Origin: Alphaproteobacteria bacterium
GTDB taxonomy: Bacteria; Pseudomonadota; Alphaproteobacteria; Rhodospirillales; Rhodospirillaceae
Assembly (NCBI GenBank): GCA_030604885.1
Contig: JAUVUZ010000009.1
Span: 1 to 64,000 of the forward strand
Length of the DNA: 64,000 bases
Direction of reading: 5' to 3'
Part shown: in pieces, positions 52,609 through 62,557 of the stretch
Layout: each line of letters begins with the position of its first letter
How positions within the stretch are numbered: position 1 is the first letter of the stretch
Translations under genes and position numbers: made by a program
Notes under the pieces: model-generated
Told to the model about the DNA's origin: nothing
Seen by the model: the letters and a program-made list of their open reading frames with translations, nothing else
Database searches by the model: none

Positions 52609-53458
52609 GCACCGCCACCGGCCGGTCCAGAAGCTCCAGCGAGACCTTGCCGACGACCGCCTTGACGCGGTCGTCGTCGATGCGCAGGGCCTCGCCCGCG
52701 ATTTCCAGCTCCACCCGCCGCGCGCTTTTCCAGCACAGCGGCGGCGGCCCCGCCTCGGGCGCCGCGAGCCACGCCGCCATCGCCTCGCGCCGCTCCGGCG
52801 GCAGCCACGCCACGCACAGCAGATCGTCGCCCGGGTCCGCCCCGGGCGCCAGCACCAGGCTCGGCCCCACCCGGGCGATGTGCATCGCCTCCAGCATCAG
52901 CGCCGCCTCCCGCAGCGGCTCGCCGTCGAGGATCGCGGCGGCGCGGATGGTTTCCGCCTCTTCCAGCGCCTCGCGCAGCACCGCGCGGCCACGCTCGCGC
53001 TTTTCCTCGCGGCTCACGCCGTCGTCGGGCATGCGCCACGCCGCCTGGGCGATCGGCCCCAGGCCGACGCTCTCGACGAAACCCCGGTCGCACCCGGCGC
53101 CGACGATCCGGCCGATGCGGAACGGGCGCGCCCGCGCGTCGGCCACCGCCGCGATCGCCGCCGCCGGATCGGGGGGGATGCCGAGAGAACAGGCGATGTT
53201 GTTGGCGCCGCCGGTGGGCAGGATCGCCAGCCGCGCGGCGGTGCCGTGAAGCCCCTTGAGCACCCGCGCCACGGTGCCGTCGCCGCCCGCCACCGCCACC
53301 GTGCCCGAGGCGGCGGAGAGGATTTCCGCCAGCGCCGGATCGTCGGAGGCATGGTGCCCCGCCACCGCGCATCCGGCGGCGGCGAGAGCGGCGACGAGGC
53401 GGTCGGCGGGCCATTTGCCGCCGCCCGCCTTGGCGTTGTGGATGAGGGTCGCGCGCAT
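52595..53458 (-). CDS. Diacylglycerol kinase-family lipid kinase
   Basis: A 287-residue kinase of the DAGK/YegS/sphingosine-kinase fold. The N-terminal strand is [13 protein letters not shown], the nucleotide-binding loop [15 protein letters not shown], then [16 protein letters not shown]. The C-terminal beta-sandwich ends [15 protein letters not shown]. It should phosphorylate a lipid alcohol in the inner membrane; the lipid is unknown. Its ATG overlaps the stop of the upstream baeRF gene (TGATG). Confidence 0.88.
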   Translation of the reverse strand: MRATLIHNAKAGGGKWPADRLVAALAAAGCAVAGHHASDDPALAEILSAASGTVAVAGGDGTVARVLKGLHGTAARLAILPTGGANNIACSLGIPPDPAAAIAAVADARARPFRIGRIVGAGCDRGFVESVGLGPIAQAAWRMPDDGVSREEKRERGRAVLREALEEAETIRAAAILDGEPLREAALMLEAMHIARVGPSLVLAPGADPGDDLLCVAWLPPERREAMAAWLAAPEAGPPPLCWKSARRVELEIAGEALRIDDDRVKAVVGKVSLELLDRPVAVLSPP

Positions 53459-54606
53459 CAATAGCGGTAGATCGCGCCGAGCGGCGGGAAGTCGTCCGCC
53501 CGGTCCACCGGCCGGGCGTAGACTGCGCCGCCGGTGGCGAGGGTGTGCAGCACCGCGAAATCGACGAGATCGATGCTGTTGGGATTGGGGTTGGGCGAGA
53601 CGATGGCGCGGCTGTCCGACGGGCTGAACACCCCCTCGGCGGCGGCGTCGGGCGCCACCACCAGCGCCTCCACCCGCCCCTCGAAGGCGGCGGGCACGAT
53701 CTCCTCGATGCGCGTCGCCATGGCGTTGCCGCCGTCGCCCCGGCGCGCCTCGAAACGTTCGAGCGCGGCGCGGCGCTCGGCGTCCAGCCGGTCGCGCACC
53801 ATCTCGTAGGCGCGGGCGTGGAGGTCGTCCAGGCTCAGGGAGGCGGGGTGCTCGCGGATCGCCGTCTCCACCACGCCGCCGTGCTTCAGGTCGCCCCGCA
53901 GCATGCCGAGGAGGCGGTCGTCGGCCGCCAGCACCAGCGGCGCCGGGCTGTTGACGAGAATCGCGTCCACCGCCCCCGCCACCGCGGTGGCGTAGCGCCG
54001 CACCTGCTCCTGCAATTCGTCGGCGGGGCTTTCGCCGAGGCTGTGGACCTGCTGGCTGCCGGAGTTGCGCTTGCCGTGGAAGCCGAGATCGTTGGGGATC
54101 TCGGTGCGGCCGATGTATTTCTCCACCGACATCCGCAGGCGGTCGTCGTCCAGCGGCTCCAGGCCGTAGCGGCCGCCGCGATAGAGGGTCGCGCCCTCCT
54201 GCGAGGCGACGAGGACGTGGAACGCGCCGTCGCGCATCAACGCGGGCAGCAGCGGCTTGACGACGAAGCGGCGCCCGACGTGGACCTGTTCGTCGAAGGA
54301 AATCGGCGAATCGATGAAACGGGTGCCCTCGGGCGAGATGAACACCGCGAGACCGTGGTCGCGGCGCTGCCAGAACGGATCGGTCTCGCCGCCGGTGTGG
54401 GCGCGCGCCTCGGCCAGCAGGTCGTCCGCCTCGGCGGTACCGAGGCCCTGCTCGCCCAGGGCGCGGGCGGCGTTGCGCAGCATGGTCTTGAGGCGGATCG
54501 GGTCCTGGCGCAGGTCCGGACCGGTGCGGTGGGTGGGCAGAAACAGACTGACGCGGGGAAACCCGGCGTCCGCTGCGATGGCTTGGATGTCGTCGTGAGC
54601 GATCAT
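53458..54606 (-). CDS. Bacterial archaeo-eukaryotic release-factor-like protein (baeRF3 type)
   Basis: A 382-residue cytoplasmic protein. The N-terminal part has the group's SLFLPTHRTGPDLRQDPIRLK signature; the middle has FVVKPLLPALMRDGAFHVLVASQEGATLYRG, and the C-terminal part resembles the eRF1 third domain (SIDLVDFAVLHTLATGGAVYA). baeRF proteins are predicted to act on stalled or modified ribosomes, but experimental data are few. The start is ATG 54606. It is downstream of bcp, separated by a terminator-like hairpin, and coupled to the lipid kinase. Confidence 0.8.
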   Translation of the reverse strand: MIAHDDIQAIAADAGFPRVSLFLPTHRTGPDLRQDPIRLKTMLRNAARALGEQGLGTAEADDLLAEARAHTGGETDPFWQRRDHGLAVFISPEGTRFIDSPISFDEQVHVGRRFVVKPLLPALMRDGAFHVLVASQEGATLYRGGRYGLEPLDDDRLRMSVEKYIGRTEIPNDLGFHGKRNSGSQQVHSLGESPADELQEQVRRYATAVAGAVDAILVNSPAPLVLAADDRLLGMLRGDLKHGGVVETAIREHPASLSLDDLHARAYEMVRDRLDAERRAALERFEARRGDGGNAMATRIEEIVPAAFEGRVEALVVAPDAAAEGVFSPSDSRAIVSPNPNPNSIDLVDFAVLHTLATGGAVYARPVDRADDFPPLGAIYRY

Positions 54607-54644
54607 GGCGATATGTCCCTCCGTGCCTTCGCTGGGCTTGGGAG

Positions 54645-54668
54645 GAAAACCGGCGGGGCCGCCGCCGG
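54645..54668 (-). terminator. Terminator-like hairpin between bcp and the baeRF gene
   Basis: 7-bp GC stem (54650-54656 with 54662-54668), 5-nt loop, then TTTTCC on the minus strand. It may attenuate transcription from glnE-bcp into the last two genes. Confidence 0.6.
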
Positions 54669-54704
54669 GTTCCATCGCGATGGGCGGAAGGCGCCGCCGG
54701 AGGC

Positions 54705-55172
54705 TCAGCCGCCGAGGGCGGAAATCGCCGCGATCACCTCGTCCACGTGGCCTTCCACGTTCACCTTGCGCCACGCCTTGGCGATCTTGCCGTCCTTGCC
54801 GACGAGGAAGGTGGAGCGTTCGATGCCCATGAATTCCTTGCCGTACATCGAGCGCAGCTTCCACACCCCGAAGGTGTCGCAGACCGAGCCGTCGAGGTCC
54901 GACAGCAGGGGGAAGTTGAGGTCGAACTTCTCCTTGAACTTGCGGTGGCTCTCCGCGTCGTCGCGGGAGATGCCGAAGACCTTGGCGTCGAGGCGGCCGA
55001 GCTGCGCGAAGTTGTCGCGGAAGGCGCAGGCCTCCTTGGTGCAGCCGGGGGTGTCGTCCTTGGGGTAGAAATAGAGGACGTAAACCTGGCCTTCGAGGTC
55101 GGCGAAGGAAACGGGGCGGCCCTCCTCGTCGGGCAGCGAGACGTTCGGGACCTTGTCGCCGGTGTCGATCAT
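54705..55172 (-). CDS. bcp: Thiol peroxidase Bcp (peroxiredoxin)
   Basis: A 155-residue PrxQ-type peroxiredoxin reducing hydroperoxides with thioredoxin. The peroxidatic Cys is in YPKDDTPGCTKEACAFRDN, and the resolving Cys follows five residues later, which defines the atypical 2-Cys form. FGVWKLRSMYGKEFMGIERSTF is the family's second signature. AAGGAG lies 5 nt before the ATG, which overlaps the glnE stop by 4 nt. Confidence 0.96.
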   Translation of the reverse strand: MIDTGDKVPNVSLPDEEGRPVSFADLEGQVYVLYFYPKDDTPGCTKEACAFRDNFAQLGRLDAKVFGISRDDAESHRKFKEKFDLNFPLLSDLDGSVCDTFGVWKLRSMYGKEFMGIERSTFLVGKDGKIAKAWRKVNVEGHVDEVIAAISALGG

Positions 55173-58105
55173 GGGAGCTCCTTGGGATCGTCTGGGATGG
55201 CGGCCGCGGGGGCATCGATCAGCCGGGCAAAGGCGTCGGTGGTGCGGGCCGCCGTGGTTTCCATCTGTTGCTTCAGGGCCTCGAAATCAACCGCCTCCGC
55301 CGCCTGGGCGAGGCGCGCGCGCAGGCCGCGCGGCAGGTCCGCCTCCTCCACGCCGTCGGGGGCGGTGAGGCGCAGCAGGGTCAGCAGGGTGTTCCACAGC
55401 CGCCGCGCCGCCAGCAGGGTGTCGGCGGTGCCGCCGTCGAGGAAGCCGCGCCGCGCCGCCACCGCGAACACCCCCGGCACCCCGCCGTCGAGAATCTCCG
55501 GCGCCTCGGCGGCGTGGCGCAGGGCGAGATACTGGGCGATGAAATCCACGTCCACCAGGCCGCCGGGGCGGTGCTTCACGTCCCAATCCGAGGAATGGCG
55601 GCGGCTGTCCCGCAGGCGGCGGCGCATCGCCGCCACGTCGGCCACCAGCCGGTCCGGGTCGCGCGGCGCCGCCAGGGTGCGGCGGATCACCGCGCTCACC
55701 CGCTCGCGCAAGGCCTCCGCCCCCGCCACCGCGCGGGCGCGGGTGAGGGCCTGGTGCTCCCAGGTCCACGCCTCGCCCCCATGATAGCGCACGAAGCTTT
55801 CCAGGCTCACCGCCAGCGGCCCGGCGTTGCCCGAGGGGCGCAGGCGCATGTCCACCGGGTAGAGGGTGCCCTCGCCGGTCTGCACCGTCAGCGCGTTGAT
55901 GAGGCGCTGCACCAGCCGCGCGTAATAGGTGGGCGTGGGCAACGGCCGCGCGCCGTCGGACTGGGCGTCGAGCGGCGCGTCGTAGATCAGGATCAGGTCG
56001 AGGTCGGAGGTGGGCGTCATCTCCCGCGCGCCCAGGCGCCCGAGCGCCAGCACCGCCAGCCCCTCCCCCGGCAGGCGGCCGTGGGCGCGGGCGAACTCGG
56101 CCTCCACCTCGGTCAGCAGCGCCCGCAGCACCGCGTCGGCGAGGTCGGAGAGGTGGCGCCCGGCGGCGTCGGCGTCGATGGTGCCGCGCAGCGCCTGCAC
56201 CCCCACCTGGAAGCCCCGGTCGTGGGCGAAGCGCCGCGCCACCTCCAGCACGTCCTCGTAATCCGCCGCCTGGGAGAGGCGCAGCCGCAGGTCCGCCTCC
56301 AGCGCGTCCACCCCCGACGGGGGCTGGAAGAACTCGGGCGACAGCAGGTTGTCGAGCAGCGCCGGGTTGCGGGTGAGCGACTCCGCCAGCCGGGGCGAAT
56401 CGCCCAGCAGCTCGGCCACCGCGTCGAGCACCGGCGGATGCGCGTGGAACAGCGCGAACAGCTGCACCCCGGCGGGCTGTTGCGAGAGGAACGAATCGAA
56501 CTGCCGGAACGCCTCGTCGGGCCGTGCGGTGCGGCCGAGGGCGGCGAGCAGCGCCGGGGCCAGCTCGGTGAGGAGTTCGCGGGCGCGGGTCGAGCGGGTG
56601 GCGCGATAGCGGCCGAAATGCCAGGCGCGCACCCCGGCGGCCACCGCCTCGGGGTGCGCGTAGCCCATGCCGCGCAGGGTGGCGAGGGTGTCCGGGTCGT
56701 CCTCGGTGCCGGTGAACACCAGATTGCCGCCCGCCGACGACAGCTGCGGCGAATCCGCGAACAGCGCCGAATAGTGCCCCTCCACCCGGGTAAGGTGGCG
56801 CAGCAGCTCCCCGGCGAACCCGTCGGCGTCGGCGAAGCCCAGGAACACCGCGAGGTGGCGGAGCTTGTCCGGCTCCTTCGGCAGGGTCTGGGTCTGGGCG
56901 TCGTCGATCATCTGCAGGCGGTGCTCGACGGTGCGGAGGAAGCGGTAGGACTCCTGCATTTCGTCCGCCGTGGCGCGCGCCACGTGGCCGGTGTCGGCAA
57001 GCGCGTCGAGGGCCGCCAGGGTCGAGGCGCGCCGCAGCTCCGGCAACCGCCCGCCCCAGATCAGCTGCTGGGTCTGCACGAAGAACTCGATCTCGCGGAT
57101 GCCGCCGCGGCCGAGCTTGACGTTGTGCCCGGGGGCCTGGAGGGCGTCGCCGGTTTTCGCGCCGATCTGCCGCTTGATCGAGTGGATGTCCTGGATCGCG
57201 TTGAAATCCAGCGACTTGCGCCAGACGTAGGGGCGCAGGTCCTTGAGGAACAGGGCACCCGCGTCGAGGTCGCCCGCCACCGCGCGGGCCTTGATCATCG
57301 CCGCGCGCTCCCAGTTCTGGCCGAAGCTCTCGTAATAGATTTCCGCCGCCGCGGTGGACATCGCCACCGGGGTGGAGCCGGGGTCCGGCCGCAGGCGCAG
57401 GTCGGTGCGGAACACGTAGCCCTCGGCGGTGCGGCTCTCGAACACCGTGACGAGATCGCGGGTGAGGCGGATGAAGGTCTTGCGCGGGTCGGCGATGCCC
57501 GCCGCCAGCGCCTTCTGCTCGTCGTAGAAGGCGATCAGGTCGACGTCGGAGGAGTAGTTGAGTTCCCGCGCGCCGAGCTTGCCCATGGCGAGGAGGAAGT
57601 AGCCGCTCGCCGCCGGGGCGACGGCGGGCGCCGCCTCGCGCAACAGCTGCGCCACCGCGATGTCGAGGGCGGTTTCGGCGGTGTCGGAGATCATTCCCAC
57701 CAGGGTTTCCAGCGGCAACGCCTGGGCGATGTCGGCCAAAGCGATCACCAGCGCGGCGCGGCGCTTGAAAATCCTGAGATTTTTCATCACTTCTAGGCGG
57801 TCGCGGGCACCGTCGCAGGCGGTCGCCACGGCAACCTTGAGGGAAGCGAACGCCGCCGCCGGGCCGTGGCCGAAAGCGTCGAGCACGGTTTCGGGGAAGG
57901 CGAGCGCCACTTGCGAAAGATACGGACTGCCGCCGAACACCGCGGCGAGCAGGCGGCCGCCGGGGCCTTCGGCGGCCGCGAGCATGGCGTCGGCGCGGTC
58001 GCCCACGGCGGCCTCGCGCCAGCGTTCGAAACCGATCCCGGCGGCGACCGCCGACGCACTTTCCGGGATGACGTGGCCCTGAGAAGGAAATACAAACTGA
58101 AACAT
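55169..58105 (-). CDS. glnE: Bifunctional glutamine synthetase adenylyltransferase/deadenylase
   Basis: A 978-residue regulator of nitrogen assimilation that attaches or removes AMP on glutamine synthetase under control of PII. It contains two nucleotidyltransferase domains. The N-terminal one is marked by MGKLGARELNYSSDVDLIAFYD (about residue 160) and the C-terminal one by LGRLGAREMTPTSDLDLILIYD (about residue 695). Both keep the DxD metal ligands. The start is ATG 58105; a TTG at 58117 is possible. It is divergent from the DUF3971 gene with only 21 nt between the starts, and followed by bcp with an ATGA overlap. Confidence 0.97.
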   Translation of the reverse strand: MFQFVFPSQGHVIPESASAVAAGIGFERWREAAVGDRADAMLAAAEGPGGRLLAAVFGGSPYLSQVALAFPETVLDAFGHGPAAAFASLKVAVATACDGARDRLEVMKNLRIFKRRAALVIALADIAQALPLETLVGMISDTAETALDIAVAQLLREAAPAVAPAASGYFLLAMGKLGARELNYSSDVDLIAFYDEQKALAAGIADPRKTFIRLTRDLVTVFESRTAEGYVFRTDLRLRPDPGSTPVAMSTAAAEIYYESFGQNWERAAMIKARAVAGDLDAGALFLKDLRPYVWRKSLDFNAIQDIHSIKRQIGAKTGDALQAPGHNVKLGRGGIREIEFFVQTQQLIWGGRLPELRRASTLAALDALADTGHVARATADEMQESYRFLRTVEHRLQMIDDAQTQTLPKEPDKLRHLAVFLGFADADGFAGELLRHLTRVEGHYSALFADSPQLSSAGGNLVFTGTEDDPDTLATLRGMGYAHPEAVAAGVRAWHFGRYRATRSTRARELLTELAPALLAALGRTARPDEAFRQFDSFLSQQPAGVQLFALFHAHPPVLDAVAELLGDSPRLAESLTRNPALLDNLLSPEFFQPPSGVDALEADLRLRLSQAADYEDVLEVARRFAHDRGFQVGVQALRGTIDADAAGRHLSDLADAVLRALLTEVEAEFARAHGRLPGEGLAVLALGRLGAREMTPTSDLDLILIYDAPLDAQSDGARPLPTPTYYARLVQRLINALTVQTGEGTLYPVDMRLRPSGNAGPLAVSLESFVRYHGGEAWTWEHQALTRARAVAGAEALRERVSAVIRRTLAAPRDPDRLVADVAAMRRRLRDSRRHSSDWDVKHRPGGLVDVDFIAQYLALRHAAEAPEILDGGVPGVFAVAARRGFLDGGTADTLLAARRLWNTLLTLLRLTAPDGVEEADLPRGLRARLAQAAEAVDFEALKQQMETTAARTTDAFARLIDAPAAAIPDDPKELP

Positions 58106-58126
58106 GAGGGATTCCAACGGTCCTGA

Positions 58127-61100
58127 GTGGCCTTGGGAACAGGTGAGGGCATCATACTCCGTCGAGTCACATCATACGCGATCCGGGGCGCTCTGGGAGC
58201 CTTGGCGTTTCTGCTGGTGTTCGCCCCGGTGTTCGCGGCGGCGGTGGTCTGGCAGGTGCGCCAGGGTCCGGTGTCGGTGGCCCGCCTCGTGCCCTATGCG
58301 GCGGACATGGTGCGCGACCGCACCGGCGCCGAGGTGGAGGCCCGGAACGCGCTGCTGGTGTGGGACGAGGAGCGCCGCCGCCTGGTGTTCCGCCTCACCC
58401 AGGTGAGCGTCGGCATGGAAGGCGGCATGAGCGTGCGCCTGCCGCTGGTGGATCTCTCCTACACCCTCCCCGGCTTGGCGCGCGGCCAGCTTCTGCCCAC
58501 CGCGGTGACGGTGCACCGGCCGCGCCTGGTGCTGGCGCTCGACGCCGAGGGGCGGCTGCGGATCGGCGTCGGCGAAGGCGAGACCCCGGCCCCGCCGGAG
58601 CCGGACTCCGCCGGGTTCGACCTGCGCGCCACCCTCGCGCCGCTGATGGCGCCGGGCGACGACCATCTGGATTCGATCGCGGTGATCGACGCCGAGGCCA
58701 CGGTGATCGACATCCCGCGCGGCCGCAGCTACGGCGTGCCGCGCCTCAACGCGCGGGTCGAGCGCACCCTCGAGGGCCTGATGGCGAGCACCGATCTCGC
58801 CGTCGCGATCGGCGGCGTCACCGCGATGTTCGCGCTGGACGCCGACTACGACGAAAGCGCGGGCGAGGTGCGCGCCACCCTCGATTTCCAGGAAGTGGTG
58901 CCGAGCCTGTTCGCCAAGGAGTTCCCGGCCCTCGAAGCGGCGGCGGGGGTGGCGGTACCCCTCTCCGGCCGGGTCTCCGCCCGCCTCAAGCCGCACGACG
59001 TGACGGCGGTGGGGCGCGACGACCTGCTGCGCGCCGACGCGGACATCGAGATCTACGGCGGCCAGGGGATCGTGCTGGCGCCGCCGCCGGTGGGGCTGGC
59101 CTATCCCGTCCACGGCTTCCGCATCAAGGGCGGGTACGACGGCGCGGCGGGCCGCGCCGCCCTCGACAGCCTGTTGCTGGAACTCCCCGACGCCACCCTG
59201 TCGGCGGATGCGGAGGCCGCCTGGGGCGGCGCCGACGGCGTGCGGATCCGCGCCGCCGCGCGCCTCACCGACACCGCCATCGACTCCTTCGAGCGCTACT
59301 GGCCGCCCGGGGCGGTGGCCGACGCCCGCGCCTGGGTGGTGCAGAACCTGCGCGACGGCGAGGTGGAGGAAGCGCGCTTCGCCGTCCAGCTCTCGGGCGC
59401 CGACTGGGAGAGCGTGGACGTGGACACCTTCTCCGGCGAGGCGCGGGTGAAGGGCGCCTCGGTCCACTATCTGCGGCCGATGCCGCCGATCACCGACGTG
59501 GACGGCCGGGTGCTGTTCGGCCTCAAGGAGGTGGAGGTGCTGCCCGACACCGGCCGCGTCGGCGCCCTGACGATCCGCCCCGGCGGCCGGGTACTGCTCA
59601 GCGGCCTCGCCGACGAAACCCAATACGCCACCATCGAGGCCGACATCGACGGCCCGGTGCGCGACGCCCTCAAGCTGGTGGACCAGGAACCGCTCAAGCT
59701 GCTCTCCGCCCTCGGCACCGTCGACCCCAACGGGATTTCCGGCAAGGGCGCCACCCACCTGTCGATGCACTTCCCGCTGCTCAACGACCTCAAGCTCGCC
59801 GACATGACGGTGAAGGCCACCTCCAAGATCACCGAAGGCGTGGTGAAGGACGCGATCCCCGGCCGCAGCCTGTCGGAAGGGGTGCTGGACCTGACGGTGG
59901 ACCTGGACGCGCTGTCGATCAAGGGCGAGGGCAAGGTCAACGGCGTGCCGATGAAGCTCGGCTGGGACGAAAAGTTCTCCGGCCCCGGCGTGCGCACCCG
60001 CTACACCGTCTCGGGCGTGGTGGACGACGCCGGGCGCAAGGCCCTCGGCCTCGACTTCATGCCGTTCCAGACCCCCTACGTCACCGGCCCGATGGTCGCC
60101 GACGCGGTGGCGACCGTGGACGCCAAGGGGGTGATGATCCTCGACGCCAAGCTCGACCTCGGCCCCGCGACGATGACGGTGCCGGGCTTCGGCTGGCGCA
60201 AGGAGCCGGGCACCGCCGCCGCCGGAACCGCGACCATCCGCTTCCTCAAGGGCCGCATCCAGGAGATCCAGAAGTTCGAGGCGGCGTCGGCCGCCGCCGG
60301 GTTCGCGGTGACGGGCAGCGCCAAGGCCGCGCCCTCGGGCGACCTTGCGAGCGTGACCCTGGCGAGCCTGCGTTTCGGCGACAACGTGCTCAAGGGCGGC
60401 CTCGGCTTCCCCGCCGACGGCAGCATCGACGCCACCATCGAGGCCGAGTTCCTCGACCTTCAGCCCCTCGTCCACGACGGCGGCTGGCACGAACTGGCCG
60501 ACGACACCGAGGAGGAAAAGGCCGCCGCCGAGGCCGCCCGCGCGCAGGGGCGGAAGCCGCCGCCGCCCGAACCCTCGACGCCGATGTCGATCAACCTCAC
60601 CGCCCAGCGCGCCCGGCTGTCCGACGACGGCACCATGACCGGCCTCGTCACCGTGCTGAGGCGCGGCGCGGACGGCAAGTGGGTGGGCACCGTCAACGGC
60701 AACCTGCCGCAAGGCCAGACGGTGGTGGTGGTGCAGCGACGGGAGGCGGCGCGCACCGTCGACCTCGCCTCCGCCGACGCGGGCGCGCTGCTGCGCGCCA
60801 CCGGCACCACCCGCTCGGTGCGCGGCGGCGCGATGAAGCTCAACGCGGTTCTGCCCGACGAAGGTGCGCTCTCGGGCAAGCTGCGCATCGACAACTTCAC
60901 CGTCGCCGACGCGCCGGTGCTGGCGCATCTGGTGTCGGTGGCGTCGCTCACCGGCATCGGCGACCTGCTGCGCGGCCAGGGGGTGAGCTTCTGGTATCTC
61001 GACGCGCCGTTCGCGAAGGAGGGCACCACCCTCACCCTCAAGGACGCGCGGGCCGCCGGGCCGTCGTTCGGCATCACCACCGCGGGCACGGTGGACACCG

Positions 61101-61390
61101 AGAGCGACGCCCTCGGCCTCAAGGGCACGATCGTGCCGTTCAACCTGGTCAACCAGGTGATCACCAACATCCCCCTGCTCGGCCAGATTCTCGGCGGCAA
61201 GGACAGCGGCCTGTTCGCGATGAACTACACCATCCGCGGCACCCTCGACGAGCCGGACGTGACCGTCAATCCGCTCTCGGCGCTGGTGCCGGGCGGGGTG
61301 CAGAAGCTGTTCTCCATCCCCGACCCGCCGCCGCCCGCGCAAACGGCGCCGCCCGAGGGGGCGGCGCCGGTGCAGCCGAACGGAAACTAG
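58127..61390 (+). CDS. AsmA-like DUF3971 (YhdP-type) envelope protein
   Basis: A 1087-residue protein with one N-terminal membrane helix (about 19-42) and a very large periplasmic part rich in beta strands. The N-terminal part shows the DUF3971/AsmA pattern (RLPLVDLSYTLPGLARGQLL, VHRPRLVLALDAEGRL). The end carries the AsmA-like C domain (IDNFTVADAPVLAHLVSVAS, then SFWYLDAPF and LVNQVITNIPLLGQILGG). YhdP/TamB-like proteins are thought to form bridges that carry phospholipids to the outer membrane. The start is GTG 58127 without a good ribosome site; TTG 58133 is an alternative. Confidence 0.85.
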   Translation: MALGTGEGIILRRVTSYAIRGALGALAFLLVFAPVFAAAVVWQVRQGPVSVARLVPYAADMVRDRTGAEVEARNALLVWDEERRRLVFRLTQVSVGMEGGMSVRLPLVDLSYTLPGLARGQLLPTAVTVHRPRLVLALDAEGRLRIGVGEGETPAPPEPDSAGFDLRATLAPLMAPGDDHLDSIAVIDAEATVIDIPRGRSYGVPRLNARVERTLEGLMASTDLAVAIGGVTAMFALDADYDESAGEVRATLDFQEVVPSLFAKEFPALEAAAGVAVPLSGRVSARLKPHDVTAVGRDDLLRADADIEIYGGQGIVLAPPPVGLAYPVHGFRIKGGYDGAAGRAALDSLLLELPDATLSADAEAAWGGADGVRIRAAARLTDTAIDSFERYWPPGAVADARAWVVQNLRDGEVEEARFAVQLSGADWESVDVDTFSGEARVKGASVHYLRPMPPITDVDGRVLFGLKEVEVLPDTGRVGALTIRPGGRVLLSGLADETQYATIEADIDGPVRDALKLVDQEPLKLLSALGTVDPNGISGKGATHLSMHFPLLNDLKLADMTVKATSKITEGVVKDAIPGRSLSEGVLDLTVDLDALSIKGEGKVNGVPMKLGWDEKFSGPGVRTRYTVSGVVDDAGRKALGLDFMPFQTPYVTGPMVADAVATVDAKGVMILDAKLDLGPATMTVPGFGWRKEPGTAAAGTATIRFLKGRIQEIQKFEAASAAAGFAVTGSAKAAPSGDLASVTLASLRFGDNVLKGGLGFPADGSIDATIEAEFLDLQPLVHDGGWHELADDTEEEKAAAEAARAQGRKPPPPEPSTPMSINLTAQRARLSDDGTMTGLVTVLRRGADGKWVGTVNGNLPQGQTVVVVQRREAARTVDLASADAGALLRATGTTRSVRGGAMKLNAVLPDEGALSGKLRIDNFTVADAPVLAHLVSVASLTGIGDLLRGQGVSFWYLDAPFAKEGTTLTLKDARAAGPSFGITTAGTVDTESDALGLKGTIVPFNLVNQVITNIPLLGQILGGKDSGLFAMNYTIRGTLDEPDVTVNPLSALVPGGVQKLFSIPDPPPPAQTAPPEGAAPVQPNGN

Positions 61391-61398
61391 AGGCGGGA

Positions 61399-62521
61399 TC
61401 AGGCGGAGGCTTCGTCCGCCGCCCCCGACAGGCGCGACGCCAGCGACGCCGCCATGAAGCGATCGAGGTCGCCGTCGAGCACGCCCTGGATGTCGGAGGT
61501 CTCGACGTTGGTGCGCAGGTCCTTGACCATCTGGTAGGGCTGCATCACGTAGCTGCGGATCTGGTGGCCCCAGCCGATGTCGGTCTTGGTGGCCTCGAGG
61601 GCGTTGGCCTTCTCCTCGCGGATCTGCAACTCGCGCTCGTAGAGGCGCGCCTTCAGCATTTCCCAGGCGCGATAGCGGTTCTGGTGCTGCGAGCGTTCCA
61701 TCTGGCACTGCACCACGATGCCGGTCGGCTCGTGGGTGATGCGCACCGCCGAATCGGTCTTGTTGATGTGCTGGCCGCCCGCGCCCGAGGCGCGGTAGGT
61801 GTCGATGCGGCAGTCCTTTTCCTCGATCACGATGTCGATGGTGTCGTCGATCACCGGATAGACCCACACCGACGAGAAGCTGGTGTGGCGGCGCGCCGCG
61901 CTGTCGTAGGGCGAGATCCGCACCAGGCGGTGGACGCCGCTTTCGGTCTTCATCCAGCCGTAGGCGCCCGCGCCGTTGAAGCGCAGGGTGACGGACTTGA
62001 TGCCCGCCTCCTCGCCCTCGCTCTCTTCCAGGTATTCCACCTTGAAGCCGCGGCGCTCGGCCCAGCGCACATACATCCGCGCGAGGATCTGCGCCCAGTC
62101 CTGGGCCTCGGTGCCGCCCGCGCCCGCGTGGATTTCCACATAGGCGTCGTTCCGGTCCGCCTCGCCCGAGAGCAGGGTTTCGAGCTTGAGGCGCTGCGCC
62201 TCGGCCACCAGGCCGTCGAGCGTGGTCTCGGCGTCGGCGACGGTTTCGGCGTCGTCCTCCGCCTCGCCCATCTCGATCAGCTCCAGGCTGTCGGCCAGCT
62301 CGCGCTCCAGGCGGCGGTAGCCCGAGATCGCGGTGTCGAGCTTGGTGCGCTCGCGCATCAGGCTCTGCGCCCGGGTCGGGTCGTTCCACAGGTTCGGGTC
62401 TTCCGAGAGGGCGTTCAGCTCCTCCAGGCGGCGGTTGGCTTCATCCCAGTCAAAGATGCCTCCTCAGCAGGGCCATCGCCTGCTGGACTTGCTGGGCCTT
62501 CTGCTCGATTTCAGCGCGCAT
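61399..62521 (-). CDS. prfB: Peptide chain release factor 2, with programmed +1 frameshift
   Basis: RF2 ends translation at UGA and UAA. The frame from ATG 62521 encodes 23 residues ([23 protein letters not shown]) and meets an in-frame TGA at 62452-62450. Shifting +1 there continues with [15 protein letters not shown] and reads to the stop at 61399, giving 373 residues. The GGQ motif is in [15 protein letters not shown]. The stop-codon recognition tripeptide is SPY in [16 protein letters not shown], where E. coli has SPF. The PBP gene lies 36 nt upstream on the same strand. Confidence 0.97.
62449..62464 (-). other. prfB +1 frameshift site
   Basis: Minus strand AGG AGG CAT CTT TGA C. A Shine-Dalgarno-like AGGAGG lies 3 nt before the slippery CTT, followed by the poor TGA-C terminator. 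This is the classic RF2 autoregulatory arrangement: low RF2 favours the shift into the full-length frame. Confidence 0.95.
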
Positions 62522-62557
62522 CGGTTGCCTTGTACGTGTGTGCGAAAGGGGGCGACT

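Noticed and set aside
58172-62389. Very long minus-strand open frame (about 1400 codons) opposite the DUF3971 gene and prfB
   Set aside because: It is antisense to two convincing genes, rich in His/Arg/Gly as expected for shadow frames in GC-rich DNA, and matches no family. Many other long antisense frames in the window were dismissed for the same reason.
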